NCBI GenBank assembly: GCA_003254905.1
Contig: QANU01008832.1
Location: 123,435-187,434, forward strand
Length of the DNA: 64,000 bases
Reading direction: 5' to 3'
Source of the DNA: Nissolia schottii
Lineage: Eukaryota > Streptophyta > Magnoliopsida > Fabales > Fabaceae
Numbering within the stretch: the first letter of the stretch is position 1; the number at the start of each line of letters is the position of its first letter. The position numbers and the translations under genes were made by a program. The notes under the pieces are model-generated. The model saw only the letters and a list, made by a program, of their open reading frames with translations. It had not been told where the DNA came from and made no database searches. Shown one piece after another: positions 50,743-63,261 of this stretch.

Positions 50743-51912
50743 CAGCTGGCTGGACTGCTAACAGAGAAGAAATTTTGGGTGCAAGTGCAGCTGCCCAAAT
50801 AACCCCTGCTTTCTTACAAGAATTTTGAAACCGGGGTTTTGGGAAGGTTGCAGTGGAAAACAGAAACATGAAGCACTCCATCAAGGTGTTTTTATTTTTT
50901 ATTTTTTGGCCTTCAATTCAGTCTCTCTCCTTCTTGGTCAGGTCATGTTCTATGGAGTACAATTTTCCTTTTAGAGGTAATGTATTTGTTGTCATTCAGA
51001 TTGATTTTAGACGAGGCTTACTATTTTTATTTATGTTTCTCAATGCAATGGGACTTGTAAATAAATATGCGGCACACTATGCGTCTGCTTGCTTGTACTC
51101 TAATATTGAGAATCGTAATATTTGTCAACACCAGGCAACGACGTAATTTATATATTTGTCTTAATGATTCAATATTCGTGGACGAACATTGCAGCCAGGC
51201 CAGCCAACCTTATACATGTATGTCATCAATCCATGCAGTTTTCGTATTTTGGTGAGCTCAAAAAGCTTCTTCTGAATGACAGCGATCCTTTATGGATTTA
51301 CTCAGCAATAGAGTTGAATGAGAAGAAAACTTCAACACCAAGTAAATAAATAAATATCATAACAACTTGTATGTTAATGTCGAGAATTGCAGGGGAAGGT
51401 TTCTGTAGATATATGTACACACATGAAAAAGGTTATTATTTTTTTTATTTTTTATAAAAGTAATTCTTTGTCACGACAATGCTAAATGATTAATTGTTAT
51501 CAACCATACCGCTCTTGATGGATTTTTTTTCTTTTTCCAAATAATAATAATAATAGTAGTAAATGACATTAATAAAGTGAGGAGGGAGGGACCCCTTTTA
51601 TCTATAATGTGGTACACTGGATTCACAGAAATCTATATTCTCCACCAAAGGCGTCGCTGTTGTTGTGGTTGTCCGAATGCATTAAAGCCAAGAAGATTAT
51701 GAATGGACGTCACAGATTTACTTAAAGATAGATAGATAGATAGATAGATAGAGATGAATGGAATGCACTCTCTTCTTCGCTTTTCCCATTCATCTCTCTT
51801 TTCTCCTCTGATTTGGTTCCTCTCGTAAGTTTTTTAATTCTTCTCACTTTCTCAACCCCTTTGTATCTCTGATCAAGTTATTACCTTGAGAGAGAGAGAG
51901 AGTAATAAAAAA
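50743..51912. other. Intergenic KAS III-ACT gene
   Basis: KAS III 3' UTR, then spacer and the promoter of the ACT-domain gene. It has a (GATA)n tract at about 51,727-51,750 and a (GA)n run just before the start codon (51,889-51,901). No other gene. Confidence 0.5.
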
Positions 51913-54562
51913 ATGGCCGTGACCATGGGTGCTTGCAGTCTTGGACTTCACTTGAGTACTGCTGCTGATCATAATAGCTGCTTGAGACCTTTGGAAAAAG
52001 CCATTACCAGCGCCCCTCTCTTGAAGGCCTCCTCCTCTGTGCTTGATGCTACTTCTTTTAAACAACCGTGTTACATTCTTCACAAAACAAGGTATGCATG
52101 ATAACTGAGAACTGTTTATATAGGATAAGGTAACACGCACACACACACACACATATATATGTATGTTAGTCTCAAATATTCTTTTATGAAAATTAAGCTT
52201 GGAACCTGTTACCTGCTAGCTTAATATCTTCAATTATGTATGGATTCTACACCCACCCCTTTCTTATCTTATATTTCTTTCGGAAGATTCATACTTGTAT
52301 ATGTATGTACATTTAACACTCGAAAAGTGAGTGATAGATGCTAGCTAGGACTGCACTACTACAAATGATGTGTCCATTTTCTGTTAATTGTATGTAACCA
52401 TTTTCTCAGATTGTCATCCTCACGAATTACAATCATCCCCCGAGCAACACCTGTTACTGATTTGGAGGTATTTATTTACCAAAATCTATCGAAACATGGT
52501 TGTTGACTTGTCATTCATTGCATATTGTTGAATAGGCACTGCAGCATTTCATTTCATTTCATTTCATTTTTTTTCCTCTTTCTCGTGCTTGTATATGTGG
52601 CTCTCATCATCACTGAAATGAAACATTTGCTTGTCAACTGCCTCGGTGGACAAAATAACAGGATGGAAATCAAGGGGGCGATGCCGATACGATTCCTACT
52701 CCGGTTGTCATAATTGATCAAGACGCTGATCCAGATGCAACTGTGGTGGAGATCACCTTCGGCGATCGGCTTGGGGCTCTTCTTGACACAGTAAGCCATT
52801 AATCTCCCTTATCTGAAATCATAAATTTGGTGATCATGTTTACTTATCTGACACCTCAACCTCATATACAATTTGTGGGGTAAGTAGTTTCCTATTATGC
52901 ATTATATCTTCTTATTTCATTTGAGAGATAAACAGACAGATAGTGGATCTGATGAGCATTAAAAACATTAATGTTGGATTATGTTATTCAACAGATGAAT
53001 GCATTGAAAAACTTAGGGCTCAATGTCGTTAAGGCAAATGTCTTTCTGGATTCCTCCGGCAAGCATAACAAGTTTTCCATCACGAAAGCGTATGTAGTAT
53101 ACTCCTACGAACCAAGTTCTAAATTAGAGAGATTCTCTAGTAATATTCATATTGGATATGCCGGTGGAACTTTGTTTGTAGTGATACTGGTAGAAAAGTG
53201 GAAGATCCAGAGTTGTTAGAGGCAATCCGTTTGACGATTATAAATAATTTGATTCAGTATCACCCGGTATGCGTCCTCTCAACTATGGCCTTCCTTTCCT
53301 CTTATCTTAGGACCCTGATTTGGTTTTAAGTACCATCGGGGAGTTCGATCTGTGCTTTTTAATTAATTACAGCTACATGTTTCAAACTGGCACTCTCTGC
53401 TCATCAACTCAAGGAATCAAGTGCCCAATTGGCTCTGGGAGCAGCTTTTGGACTTGTGCCTCCAAAGGAGCAGGTGATATTGAATTTATATACGTCGATT
53501 TTTAGCTGCAAAACATGTTCCTTGCTGACCACTTGCATATAAATTTTCTGAATTCAATGAGGTTATAAGCCATTCTATGTAAAAGTTTCTTTTTATATTA
53601 AAAAGAAAAATGAAATGCCTGTGACATATATTTATGGATTTAATCTTCATGTACTACATCATTAAAGATGTTTACACCTACATACAATGAATGTGTGGTT
53701 AAAGTGTAAAGCATTTTACATTGTATCAAGATTAATGTCTATATTTGTAGTAGCACAACCATCGTCGTGATAAAAGCCCAAAGTGTGAAGCCTCTTCTGC
53801 TTTGTGTTGCTTGGCATTCACGGAAGCGTTTGGGTGTCTGGCTTTATTGTTTGAATCTGAGTTTACGTTATTGTCAACATATTTCAGGTTGATTTGGACA
53901 TAGCAACTCAAATAACCGTCTCTGATGATGGCCCAGATCGAAGGTAATGCAAGCAAGCATCTGCTTCTTCCTTAACGGACGTAATAGCTATTGATCTGAT
54001 CCAAACAGAAAGAAATTGTTACAGTAGCTTTGTTATTTTGCAGTTTGCTCTACGTAGAGACAGCTGATCGGCCTGGATTACTGGTGGATCTTGTTAAGAT
54101 TATTACTGACATTAACATTGATGTTGAATCTGGAGAATTTGACACAGAGGTACAATTAGTGTATATGTATCATAGTCCTAATTAATTAATCCATTCCAAC
54201 TCGGGATTTATCAATGTAAATAACAAAATTAAGAACAAGAGAAAAGGGGGAGTGGCAATTCTGAAAGAAAGCTTGCTTTGGCTGTAAATTACACCTATAC
54301 AGGGGCTATTGGCTAAAGCAAAGTTTCATGTCAGCTACAAGGGCAAAGCCACCATCAGGCCTCTCCAGCAGGTATCCATCTATATTCAACAATTTTCTTG
54401 AATTAAGAGAAGCCAAAGTTGCTGATATATATCATGCAGTGAAGTGTACGTATTTTAACAAAAATGCAACAATATATGTCTGGTGTCGTGGCATGGCAGG
54501 TTCTTGCCAACAGCTTGAGGTACTTCTTGAGGCGACCTACCACTGAGGAATCCAGCTTCTGA
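51913..54562 (+). CDS. ACR12: Plastid ACT-domain repeat protein (ACR11/ACR12 type)
   Basis: Ten exons join in phase into 299 residues: 51,913-52,091, 52,410-52,467, 52,662-52,790, 52,995-53,089, 53,182-53,266, 53,414-53,473, 53,888-53,943, 54,044-54,149, 54,303-54,371 and 54,500-54,562. An N-terminal transit-peptide-like part precedes two ACT domains. The first has [20 protein letters not shown] (about 108-127); the second has [20 protein letters not shown] (about 224-243). ACT domains bind amino acids. ACR11 in Arabidopsis activates plastid glutamine synthetase and supports Fd-GOGAT, and ACR12 is less well known. The linker [15 protein letters not shown] and the tail [15 protein letters not shown] suit the ACR12/DS12 branch. 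There is no enzyme domain, so a regulatory role is likely. The exact paralogue is inferred from tail residues only. Confidence 0.9.
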
Positions 54563-55187
54563 GTGCCTTGGCTTCCATCTATTATTACATTACATTTACA
54601 TACAAGTTGCAAGTTGCAACCAAGTGCTGCTACCTGCTGGACATTCCATCTCTTGTATCTGTCTGATGCATGCATTCACATAATTGAATTATATAGTCCC
54701 TTATAATTTTCAGATTTGTTTTGACAGCAGAATAAATAAATAAATAAATAAATGAACTCAACTATCCTGACTAAACAATCATAAGTTAAAAATCAATCCT
54801 CAACTATGTGGTTAACAATAATTTTACTACCTCAGCCAACCCAGGCCATTAAACTTTTACTCCATTCACTTCTATTTTTTTTCTATTTTCCTTTATATAT
54901 TACTAGTAACCTTTTAATTTATTTTTTTTTCTGAAAAGATTTGATACTTTATCATGGATAACTAAAGTGGTATGAAGTCACACATTCGCATCCTAAAGTC
55001 CACTGTATTACCAAAAAGATTATTGACGCAAATTTTTGTATTTAAGTATTTAGAAATGTAGTTTATCTAAGTTTAACAAAAGAAATTACCAAGTCAAAGC
55101 CATTGAACTCAAACGAAGCCGCCGTAAATATTCATTCACACGTACGCGGATTATGGTCATTAACAAAATCCATGATTCTCTTGTCTC

Positions 55188-55220
<33 letters not shown>

Positions 55221-55673
55221 CGTTATCAATAAAATTCAATACTATATGAGATCTCTCCGCTTGACAAATATCAGCAGCGAGGGTCAACGAAAATTGCAGG
55301 CGAAGAGGAGGTAGAATGTGGGACTGCGTCTCTAACTGGGCCAGTTCAGCCCAACCAACGTCCTGCACGAATCCCCATATGGTCTCTTTCCTTCCATTCC
55401 ATACACAAAACAAAGCCCAAAGGGCATGATGCTTTGGTGTTCCAAACCCACAAGTTTGGAGGGACAATGCCACGTTTTTCCATCTGGGGATGGCCCAAAT
55501 CATGCTTGTTACACGAAATTAAATTAGCTCTCAATTCTGACTTGGTAAGCGTATGATATATATGGTTCATACATACATGGACCACGAAGCTCATTGTTAG
55601 CAGAGCTCAGGTTGCATTGCATTGTCTGCCAACCATAATTGAAAATGCATTTCAGGAGTCTAAGATTTACTCC

Positions 55674-55725
<52 letters not shown>

Positions 55726-56740
55726 TTCCTCCTCTCAAAAGATCTTATTTATTGCATGTCAGAAATTTGCAATTAAGTGAATCAAGTATCAACCTCTCCC
55801 GTTCAAACTTTTCTGCTACCTACCAAGGCCACCTATTATAATGAAACAAACCTGCTTTCTGACCAAATGACTAATATATATAATAAGCACACTTGGTTCT
55901 GATAATTCTTCAAGTTCTTGTTGTCATTATTATCATTATTATAAGATATATGAAATGGCCACAGTCGCCTGCCTACCTTGTTGAACAACTAACTCCGTTT
56001 GCCCTCTAGGATGGGGACTTGGGCAGCCCTCTGCATCAATTGCCTACCCTACCTGCCAGCGGTCATCATGTGAATTTGCAGTATTGGTTATGGTTTGAAC
56101 GCCTCAGGCTGCCCACTACCTACTTTCAGGAAATCAGTACCGAATATTGGTGTTTGGTGTTTTATGCATTCTGGCCAGTTTGGTTTATGTTATGTTAGAA
56201 TAGAAAAAGGGAAGATCGCACAACCCTTTTCCAATTGGGACTATTCTGTCCAATACATTACATTGTTTCATTCTAGAGTTGGGAGTTAATTTGGATCAAC
56301 TGGTACAATTTTATGATCAAATTTACTTTTATTAGGATTGACTGCTCAAAATATCTCTCTGCCTCGTGCAGATCATGTGCTTTCCTTTCCTTACTTTACT
56401 TTATTCCATCGCATGCAATTTCTTAAGTTTCAACAGTAATAAACCTCAGGCTATGAGTAGAATGTGAACTAAGCGTAAAAGATAAAGGAGAAATTGTATC
56501 TACTTGTGAGTGAGTGAGTGAGAGAGAGAGAATTTTTGCAAGAACTTAATTTGGAAGTTTGACATGAGCTATCCAAGATCATCTTTATCTTGTTGCTGAA
56601 GAGCAATAGAAGATTGAACTGAGGTTGATTAGCAGAAGGATCTAATTCTAATTTTGTCCGCTGTATTTACATAATCGATTCGATATTACTATATGCTCTG
56701 AAAGAATGATCCAATGATGGAATACTTCGCATGTCCTTAA
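54563..56740. other. Intergenic ACT gene-WRKY
   Basis: ACT gene 3' UTR, then spacer with (ATGT)n at about 55,190-55,218 and (ATT)n at about 55,676-55,725, then the WRKY 3' side. A frame at about 55,132-55,503 (-) has no family features and is not called. Confidence 0.5.
55676..55725. repeat. (ATT)n microsatellite
   Basis: About 17 uninterrupted ATT units in the spacer downstream of the WRKY gene; likely length-variable. Confidence 0.9.
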
Positions 56741-57956
56741 CTAAATCTTGTGCGACATTCTTCCTGAGATGGCGGCAACAAGTGCTGCCCTGAAATTAGG
56801 ATCCTTGGTCAAGGAAGTAGCCATCTGTTCCACCAAAATTTGAGGGACAGATTGTGGTGATTCAATTTTGGGAATTAGATTCTTAGAGTCGTTGCTGGTG
56901 CTGGACTTGGATGTTGGAGGTGGAGCGAGGTTGGTACGGGTGGAGGAGGCCGATGTTGGCTCCATCTGACAAGGGAGGGGATGGTTGTGCTCGCCTTCGT
57001 AAGTTGCAACCACAACGGATTGATCCTCCACACTTCTTTGCACCTGAATAAGCAGAGCAAAAAGCGTTTAGCTGGTGATTGGAATTGGAAATGTAAGTCA
57101 AGTCTCCTAGCTAGTTAGTTGGTTACCTTCTTCTTGACAGGGCAGGAAGGAGCAAAAGAGCATTTGAAGTAGGCTCTTGGAGAAGGATTATCCCTTGTGA
57201 CCTTCTGCCCATATTTCCTCCACTGGTATCCATCTTTGACAATCTGCAAAGCACACGTACAGCCCTGTCAAAGAAAGAAAGAAAGGAAGAGAAAGAAAGA
57301 AAGAAAGAAAGAAAGGAATCAATCTTACAAGGCCTGTGTCAGAAGCTTGGGTCCTGACATAGACTCTGGAGACTTTAGCCTCCCTGGGCTTCTTGCATGA
57401 CTCCTCATCGGTCAAGCTGCTCTCGGCCGTTGGCAGAAGATGACGATTGTTGTTGCTGCTCTCTGACTTCCTTTTCTTGGATGAGGCACCGGGATTCCTC
57501 CCCATGTAATCCATCAAGGTGCCCCGCAGAGTGTTGTAGTTCTCACACATCTCAGCCAGCATTTCTGTCAACTTGTTGTTTTCTGCACTCACCCGCTTCA
57601 GCTCTTGTACCAGCGGGCCACTCTGCTCACAAATAACAAAACAAAGCTTTATCATTATGTCTATTCTAGATTGCTGAATGTATGTTGACAAATTAAAAAG
57701 GATGGGACAGTGTACAACTAACTAACTAACCAACCTCCTCTTTCACGCAAGAGATCCTCATCCCCATTGAGATCAAATTGCTTTCCGTCTCCTTTTTCTG
57801 AGATCAACGCACAATAATTTCAGAATTAGTATCAAACATTGGTCCCAGATGCATTGTTTCATTCTCAATACTTACGGGAACTTCTTCATGAACTGATGAT
57901 CTGCGGGGATTAATGTTGAGAGCCAAACAAGTGTTAATCCGCGAGGAGCAATCCAT
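56741..57956 (-). CDS. WRKY40: Group IIa WRKY transcription factor (WRKY40/18/60 type)
   Basis: Nuclear DNA-binding regulator of W-box genes, usually a fast-induced repressor in defence and ABA signalling. Five exons (57,876-57,956, 57,735-57,797, 57,329-57,622, 57,127-57,243, 56,741-57,043) join in phase 0 into 285 residues. The start [17 protein letters not shown] is typical of group IIa. A leucine-zipper-like coiled coil follows ([19 protein letters not shown]). A basic KKRK stretch precedes the WRKY domain: WRKYGQK from Trp154, then a complete C-X5-C-X23-H-X1-H zinc site (Cys174, Cys180, His204, His206). A single WRKY domain plus the zipper supports group IIa and homo- or heterodimer formation. 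The intron after exon 3 holds a (GAAA)n tract at 57,270-57,317. Paralogue naming is by resemblance. Confidence 0.93.
57270..57317. repeat. (GAAA)n repeat in the third WRKY intron
   Basis: Imperfect GAAA/GGAA repeat in the short intron between WRKY exons 3 and 4 (57,244-57,328), taking up over half of it. Confidence 0.85.
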
Positions 57957-58218
57957 GCCTGCCAAACAAACAACCAGTAGCAGCAGCACCTTTTGAATGA
58001 ACAAGCCTTAGACTTTGTGAACTAACCAAGTTCTTCGTAATGAAGCGCGCGATACAAGAATATATATAGAGTGAGACAAGAGGACAAGTTGAAGAAGGAA
58101 AGTGGATGGAAATTAAGAGGAAAAAGACACATGGGGAATATATCCCACTACTTGAAAAGAGCTGGCATCTAATTTTGTTTTTTGCTTTCCTTATTTTATT
58201 ATTATGTATATATGTTTA
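57957..58218 (-). promoter_or_regulatory. WRKY proximal promoter and leader
   Basis: Read leftwards, a TATATATA at 58,061-58,068 lies about 105 bp before the start codon and is a good TATA candidate. The upstream limit is set by an intact MITE at 58,219. Confidence 0.5.
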
Positions 58219-58445
58219 GAGTTCTGCTACATGTACACCAAAAATCATACACCATACATATACCTCGTACTTATATACATAAAGTTTGTGTTTTAACTCA
58301 TGTAATGTTTGTGCACTTAATTAAGTATAATTGAGAGTATCATTTACAAATTTGTAATGTTTGTGCATTCGTGCGAATAAAGTTTGTGCATTATTAATGG
58401 TGTATGTATGAGTGTATAAAATTGAGTGTACACGTAGCATTTTTG
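58219..58445 (+). mobile_element. 227-bp MULE-type MITE, copy 3, in the WRKY promoter
   Basis: Starts GAGTTCTGCTACATGTACACC and ends GTGTACACGTAGCATTTTTG, exactly 227 bp, between perfect 9-bp duplications ATATGTTTA (58,210-58,218 and 58,446-58,454). The TIR core TGCTACRTGTACAC is matched at both ends. It sits about 150 bp beyond the WRKY TATA candidate. The clean ends suggest it is the youngest of the three copies. Confidence 0.9.
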
Positions 58446-61401
58446 ATATGTTTATGTATATTACTCCAATTTCAACGCACATCACATATAAGTAACTAGT
58501 ATTACACTAGACAAGATAAGAAGAACATGTCTATCCGCTTATTATTTTTCTAATAATGATATGGTACCCAAAAAATCCAAAATAGAAACATGAAGCAAAG
58601 CATGAATGTATGTAATGTAGTAATATTAAAAGAATATACTTGATTTGGGACATGTCGGTGGATTCTTGATACATGGAAAAGAAAAGAATGGAATGGAATT
58701 CAAATTTCAAAGTCAAGCCCGCCTTGACAATTCTCCATCAAATAACTTAATAATAATTTAAGACTACTTATATTCACTTATGTCGACGTGTCTCTTATTT
58801 ACGGCTTTTTATTAATATTTTCACGTTGTGTAAAATATGTATTAAGTGAGATGCTGAGATATCACACGATAAGAATGATTTATTATGAAAACAAGATAAT
58901 TAAAATTTAACAATTAAATTTTACATAATTAATAAATAAATATTAAAATATAAAGTTATGTAACTTTTAAGTGAATATGTGAATTTAAAAAAAAAAATTA
59001 ATTATCTGTATTTATATTTTTAAGATTTAATCATTTCACTCAAACAATAAATCACTTCTCATTGATGTACCTTTACGTGAGATTGCTAATTTTGTAAGAG
59101 ACATATAGAAAAATTCAATCCTTTGATTAAGATAAGATATAATTTTACTTTTAACCATAAACTTACAGAATTTTTTCCTTTTGGAGAAAAATAGATTAAA
59201 AATAAAAATATCCTAGTTAGTTTACTAATAATAATAGTATGTAATATATAATATTGTTACAAACAATTTAACGAATTGAGATTATCTTGTGACTCTTATC
59301 TCATGATAAGTATGAGGGCTATCAAGGAGGATAAGCATGACAATGATAGTAATGATGTTCTTGATCCGGCAAAAGTGATACCAACAAAAACTACTCTAAT
59401 ATCTAAGTATAATAAGTTAAAATGTATCAAAGCATAAATGTGATTCACATTTATATATTATGAGTGGACAACTTTTATTGTGTTCGTTAAAGTGTTTTGT
59501 TACCGCAATCGAGATCATCATGTGACCATTTATATCTCGTGTGAGTGAACACACTCATGATGTTTCATGAAGACCAAGTACTTCCGTATTTCTTAACGAT
59601 TATGCAAGTACGTGCTGTTGATTGAGTTACTTACGAGATTTGAGTTGATGATGTCTCGAGCCTTCTTTATTGGGCCTAGCGAATATTGTGTACAAGAAAT
59701 AATATATGCTAAAATTTATAATAAAGAAGTAATATGATAGGTGTGCAGAAGTGTTACATTGACCAAAAGTCATCTTTATTTGTCGTCGTGTGGCTTAGTT
59801 TATTAGCGGGGCCCTTGGTTTCTTTCTTGTCGCGATTAGTCTATTACGGAGTAGGTCAATTGTCAAACATTTTCCACGTTGCCCCTAATTAAATTAGGTT
59901 AATAGTCTTGTGTCTGTGATATTTAAAGTAAGTTGGTTAATATAATTATTATTCATTTTATAATTACTTAAAATAAGTTCAATATAAGTATACAAATATG
60001 GTAGTATTTAAAATTCAGCCAAGACATGAACCTTTTTTAAACAAAAAAAAAAAAAAAGGACTGTATCTATCTACCGTGATGGCAGACTTTGCTTATAACT
60101 ATCGCCTTTCTATCTTCTACGCGCTTCACACACTCCTTTGAAAGATTATGCGCTGTAGACAAATTACGTACATATTGTTCATACACTTTGACAATTTCAT
60201 CTTATGCCAAAAAAATTAGAGAATAATCTTTTATTAATTATGAGATTCAAATTATGAATTAAGAAGAAGCACATGACATCATTTATATTCATCTACGCAA
60301 TTTATAAGTAATTGACGCATTTTATTATTGAACTTGATACCTACGTGTGAAATTATTATTTAGGTGTAATACTACTCTGTTTCACAATGTTTCGCTCCTG
60401 TTAATGGTGCCAGGTTCAATCTAATACAAATGATGAAGGTTAGCATTAGACGTTGTAATGCCTCTTAACAAAGTTTTTATACTTACTATATTATTGATGG
60501 AATTATTAGAGAATTATTATGTGTACAATATATTTGTATATAATAAGGAATAATACATGAGTTTCATCATGCTCAATTTTTTTTCGATAATAAAACTCAT
60601 ATTTTTAGAAAAAATAATTATCTATTATTATTCCCAGTATGTTCCACACTTTAACATTTTTAAAACTATTAAAGGTGAAAAGTCAAGAAGCTAATAGAAG
60701 AAAGTAGGAAAAGGCGAGACCCACTGATGGACCATGACCAAATTAATCAAACACCCAATTGGTCAATCCATTGAATTGGATCCAGAAAAGGCAAAACCCA
60801 AAGTTTCTTACGGCAGGTTCACATTCATGAACGGGTTTAATTTTTCTACAATGTCCACATCCAATTAACTGCATCACCCAATTAATCTTTGGAATTCAAA
60901 TCCTGTGGTCTCACTTCTCATCACATGTCTGAGAAAAAGGCATAGCGTTGATCGAAACACAAGGTGTAAAGTAAAGCACCGCCACTCTTCTCTGAATCAA
61001 AGAAGTGCTCGCTCGCTCGTGTGCTGGACGGACTTCTTGACTTCAAATGTGGCTGACGTCGGTGGTGGGGTCCCACCCTCTTCATTCGTTGGTTTGGTTT
61101 CAATCCCAGTAGGGCTTTGAATTGAATTGATTGGTTCCCTCCCAAGGGAAGAGCAAAACAACAAATGAAAATGGAGTATGAAATACATACATAACAAACA
61201 TTAGAACCATTGCACCCGGATACATATACTATTTGACTTAGCAACGACTTTGGAGATTCTTTTGACACCTTCTGTCGCCCATTCACTCCGATCACAACCC
61301 TCTAAATTCCCTGTGCATCATGTCATCACTCATAAATTGATATCCAGTTCGGTAGTACCTTTTACGAAAGTTATAGATAAAGATTAAAAGAAAAAGAAAA
61401 A
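58446..61401. other. Intergenic upstream of WRKY
   Basis: AT-rich and without a gene. A W-box (TTGACT on the minus strand, 58,711-58,716) faces a second TTGAC core on the plus strand (58,724-58,728). The part at 60,880-61,130 is GC-richer and could be an unannotated leader or relic, but no frame in it has recognisable family features. Confidence 0.4.
58711..58729. promoter_or_regulatory. Inverted pair of W-box cores upstream of WRKY
   Basis: AGTCAA at 58,711-58,716 (TTGACT on the minus strand, a full W-box) and TTGACA at 58,724-58,729 (core only) are arranged head to head about 760 bp upstream of the WRKY start. They would suit WRKY auto- or cross-regulation, but such short motifs also occur by chance. 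Confidence 0.35.
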
Positions 61402-61410
61402 AAAGAGTAA

Positions 61411-63252
61411 GAGTTTTATTATACGTACACCCTAACCCATACATCATATATACACTCATATAAGAATACAGTGAACCCCTTCAAATAATCACCCACTCAA
61501 CTCTCACTCTCACTCTCACCCACTCGCACCCGTATTTCAAAACCTTCCTGCTTCCACTTTTGTCCATTTTCTCTCTTCACTCTTGTTGTTCTAATCTCTC
61601 GTCACTCTCATCCTTCGTTCTCTCTTCACTCTCGTCACTGTCATCTCTTATTGCTCTCTTCACTCTCGTACTCATATAAAAGATTGTGCACTCAAATCAC
61701 ATATATCACATTCTGCAAAATACTTAATTGTAGGTTAAGTTTTATGCATATTTGTGAAGTTTTGTGCATGTGAACTAACATTTATAAAGTTTATCCACTA
61801 AAAATGTATAAATATTGTGAACTTATTTATGTTTGAGTAAAATCACAGTATTGTACACAAGTACGTAATGTTTGTGCACACAGTCATATAAAGTTTGTGC
61901 ACAGAGTCATATAAAGTTTGTGCACTATAATCAGATTTCATATTCTGCAATATTACTTAAATATACATTAAGTAATATACATATATGTAAAGTTTATGCA
62001 TTAGAATGTATAAAAGTGTGTGCACACATATATGTGAACCAATTGTTATAAAGTTTGTCCACTAAAAATGTATAAATATTGTGAGCTTATTTATGTTTGA
62101 GTAAAATCACAATGTTGTACACAAGTACATGATATTTGTGCACACAGTCATATAAAGTTTGTGCACTGCAATCAGAATTTCATATTCTGCAATATTACTT
62201 AACTATACATTAAGTAACATGCATATATGTAAATTTTATCCATTATAATGTATATAAGCGTGTGTTCACATGCATGTGAACTAATTGTTATAAAGTTCGT
62301 CCATTCAAAATGTATAAAGATTGTGAGTTTATTTATGTTTGAGTAAAATCACAGTGTTGTTACACAAGTACGTAATGTTTGTGCACCCAATCATATAAAG
62401 TTTGTGCACATGGTCATATAAAGTTTGTGCACTCCAATCATATATCATATTCTGCAAAAATACTTAATTATACATTAAGTAATATGCATATATGTTAAGT
62501 TCATCCATACACATGTATGTGAATCAATTGTTATAAAGGTTGTCCACTAAAAATGTATAAATATTGTGAACTTATTTATGTTTGAGTAAAATCACAGTAT
62601 TGTTACACAAGTACGTAATGTTTGTGCACTCAGTCATATAAAGTTTGTGCACTAAAATCAGATATCATATTCTACAAAAATACTTAACTATACATTAAGT
62701 AATATGCATATATGTAAAGTTTATGGATTAGAATGTATAAAAGTGTGTATACACATGTATGTGAACTAATTTTTATAAAGTTTGTCCGTTCAAAATGTAT
62801 AAATATTATAAACTTATTTATGTTTGAGTAAAATCACAGTGTTGTTACACAAGTATATAATGTTTGTGCACTCAGTCATACAATGTTTGTACACACAGTC
62901 ATATAAAGTTTGTGTACTAAAATCAGATATCATATTCTGCAAAAATTGCTTTAAACTCCATAACAACACATTCCATAAACAACGTGAAACTGATTCATTC
63001 CAAGAATGCTTCTGTATGTGGATTTTGTAGCTCAGAATAAATTGTTTGATAGGTTCAAGTGTGATATCGCTGAGAAAATCATGTTGGAGTGCGTTTTCGT
63101 TTGTCATATGGTTGAGAAAATCACGTCAGGGGGTCGCGTGATGGTGTTAATGAGGAATGTCTACTATAGACCGTATAACTTTCATTGATTAAGTATAAAA
63201 CGGGGGTGTATATACGGGTGTATGTAACATTTGTGTACATGAAGCATTTTCA
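61411..63252 (+). mobile_element. 1.84-kb MULE-type relative of the 227-bp MITE
   Basis: Left end GAGTTTTATTATACGTACACC and right end GTGTACATGAAGCATTTTCA resemble the 227-bp MITE ends. Flanks AAAGAGTAA (61,402-61,410) and AAAGAATAA (63,253-63,261) match at 8 of 9 positions. The interior is CT-rich at 61,495-61,670, then a tandem array, then a unique stretch (62,945-63,190) without recognisable coding sequence. Confidence 0.65.
61690..62945 (+). repeat. Tandem array of about 242-bp units
   Basis: The word 'gtttgagtaaaatcaca' recurs at 61,831, 62,095, 62,337, 62,580 and 62,822, giving steps of 264, 242, 243 and 242 bp. Each unit also contains 'tcatataaagtttgtgcac', 'catattctgcaa' and 'acattaagtaatatgcatat' (small variations). 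About five units, the last incomplete. Confidence 0.85.
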
Positions 63253-63261
63253 AAAGAATAA

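Noticed and set aside
55132..55503. 123-residue frame (-)
   Set aside because: Tyr/Thr repeat part comes from an (ATGT)n microsatellite; the rest has no family features.
60921..61295. 124-residue frame (-) in the GC-richer patch
   Set aside because: No recognisable domain, no intron signals joining it to other exons; could be chance.
61690..62945. CRISPR-like direct repeats
   Set aside because: Units are about 242 bp and contiguous, in a plant nuclear genome; this is an ordinary tandem repeat.
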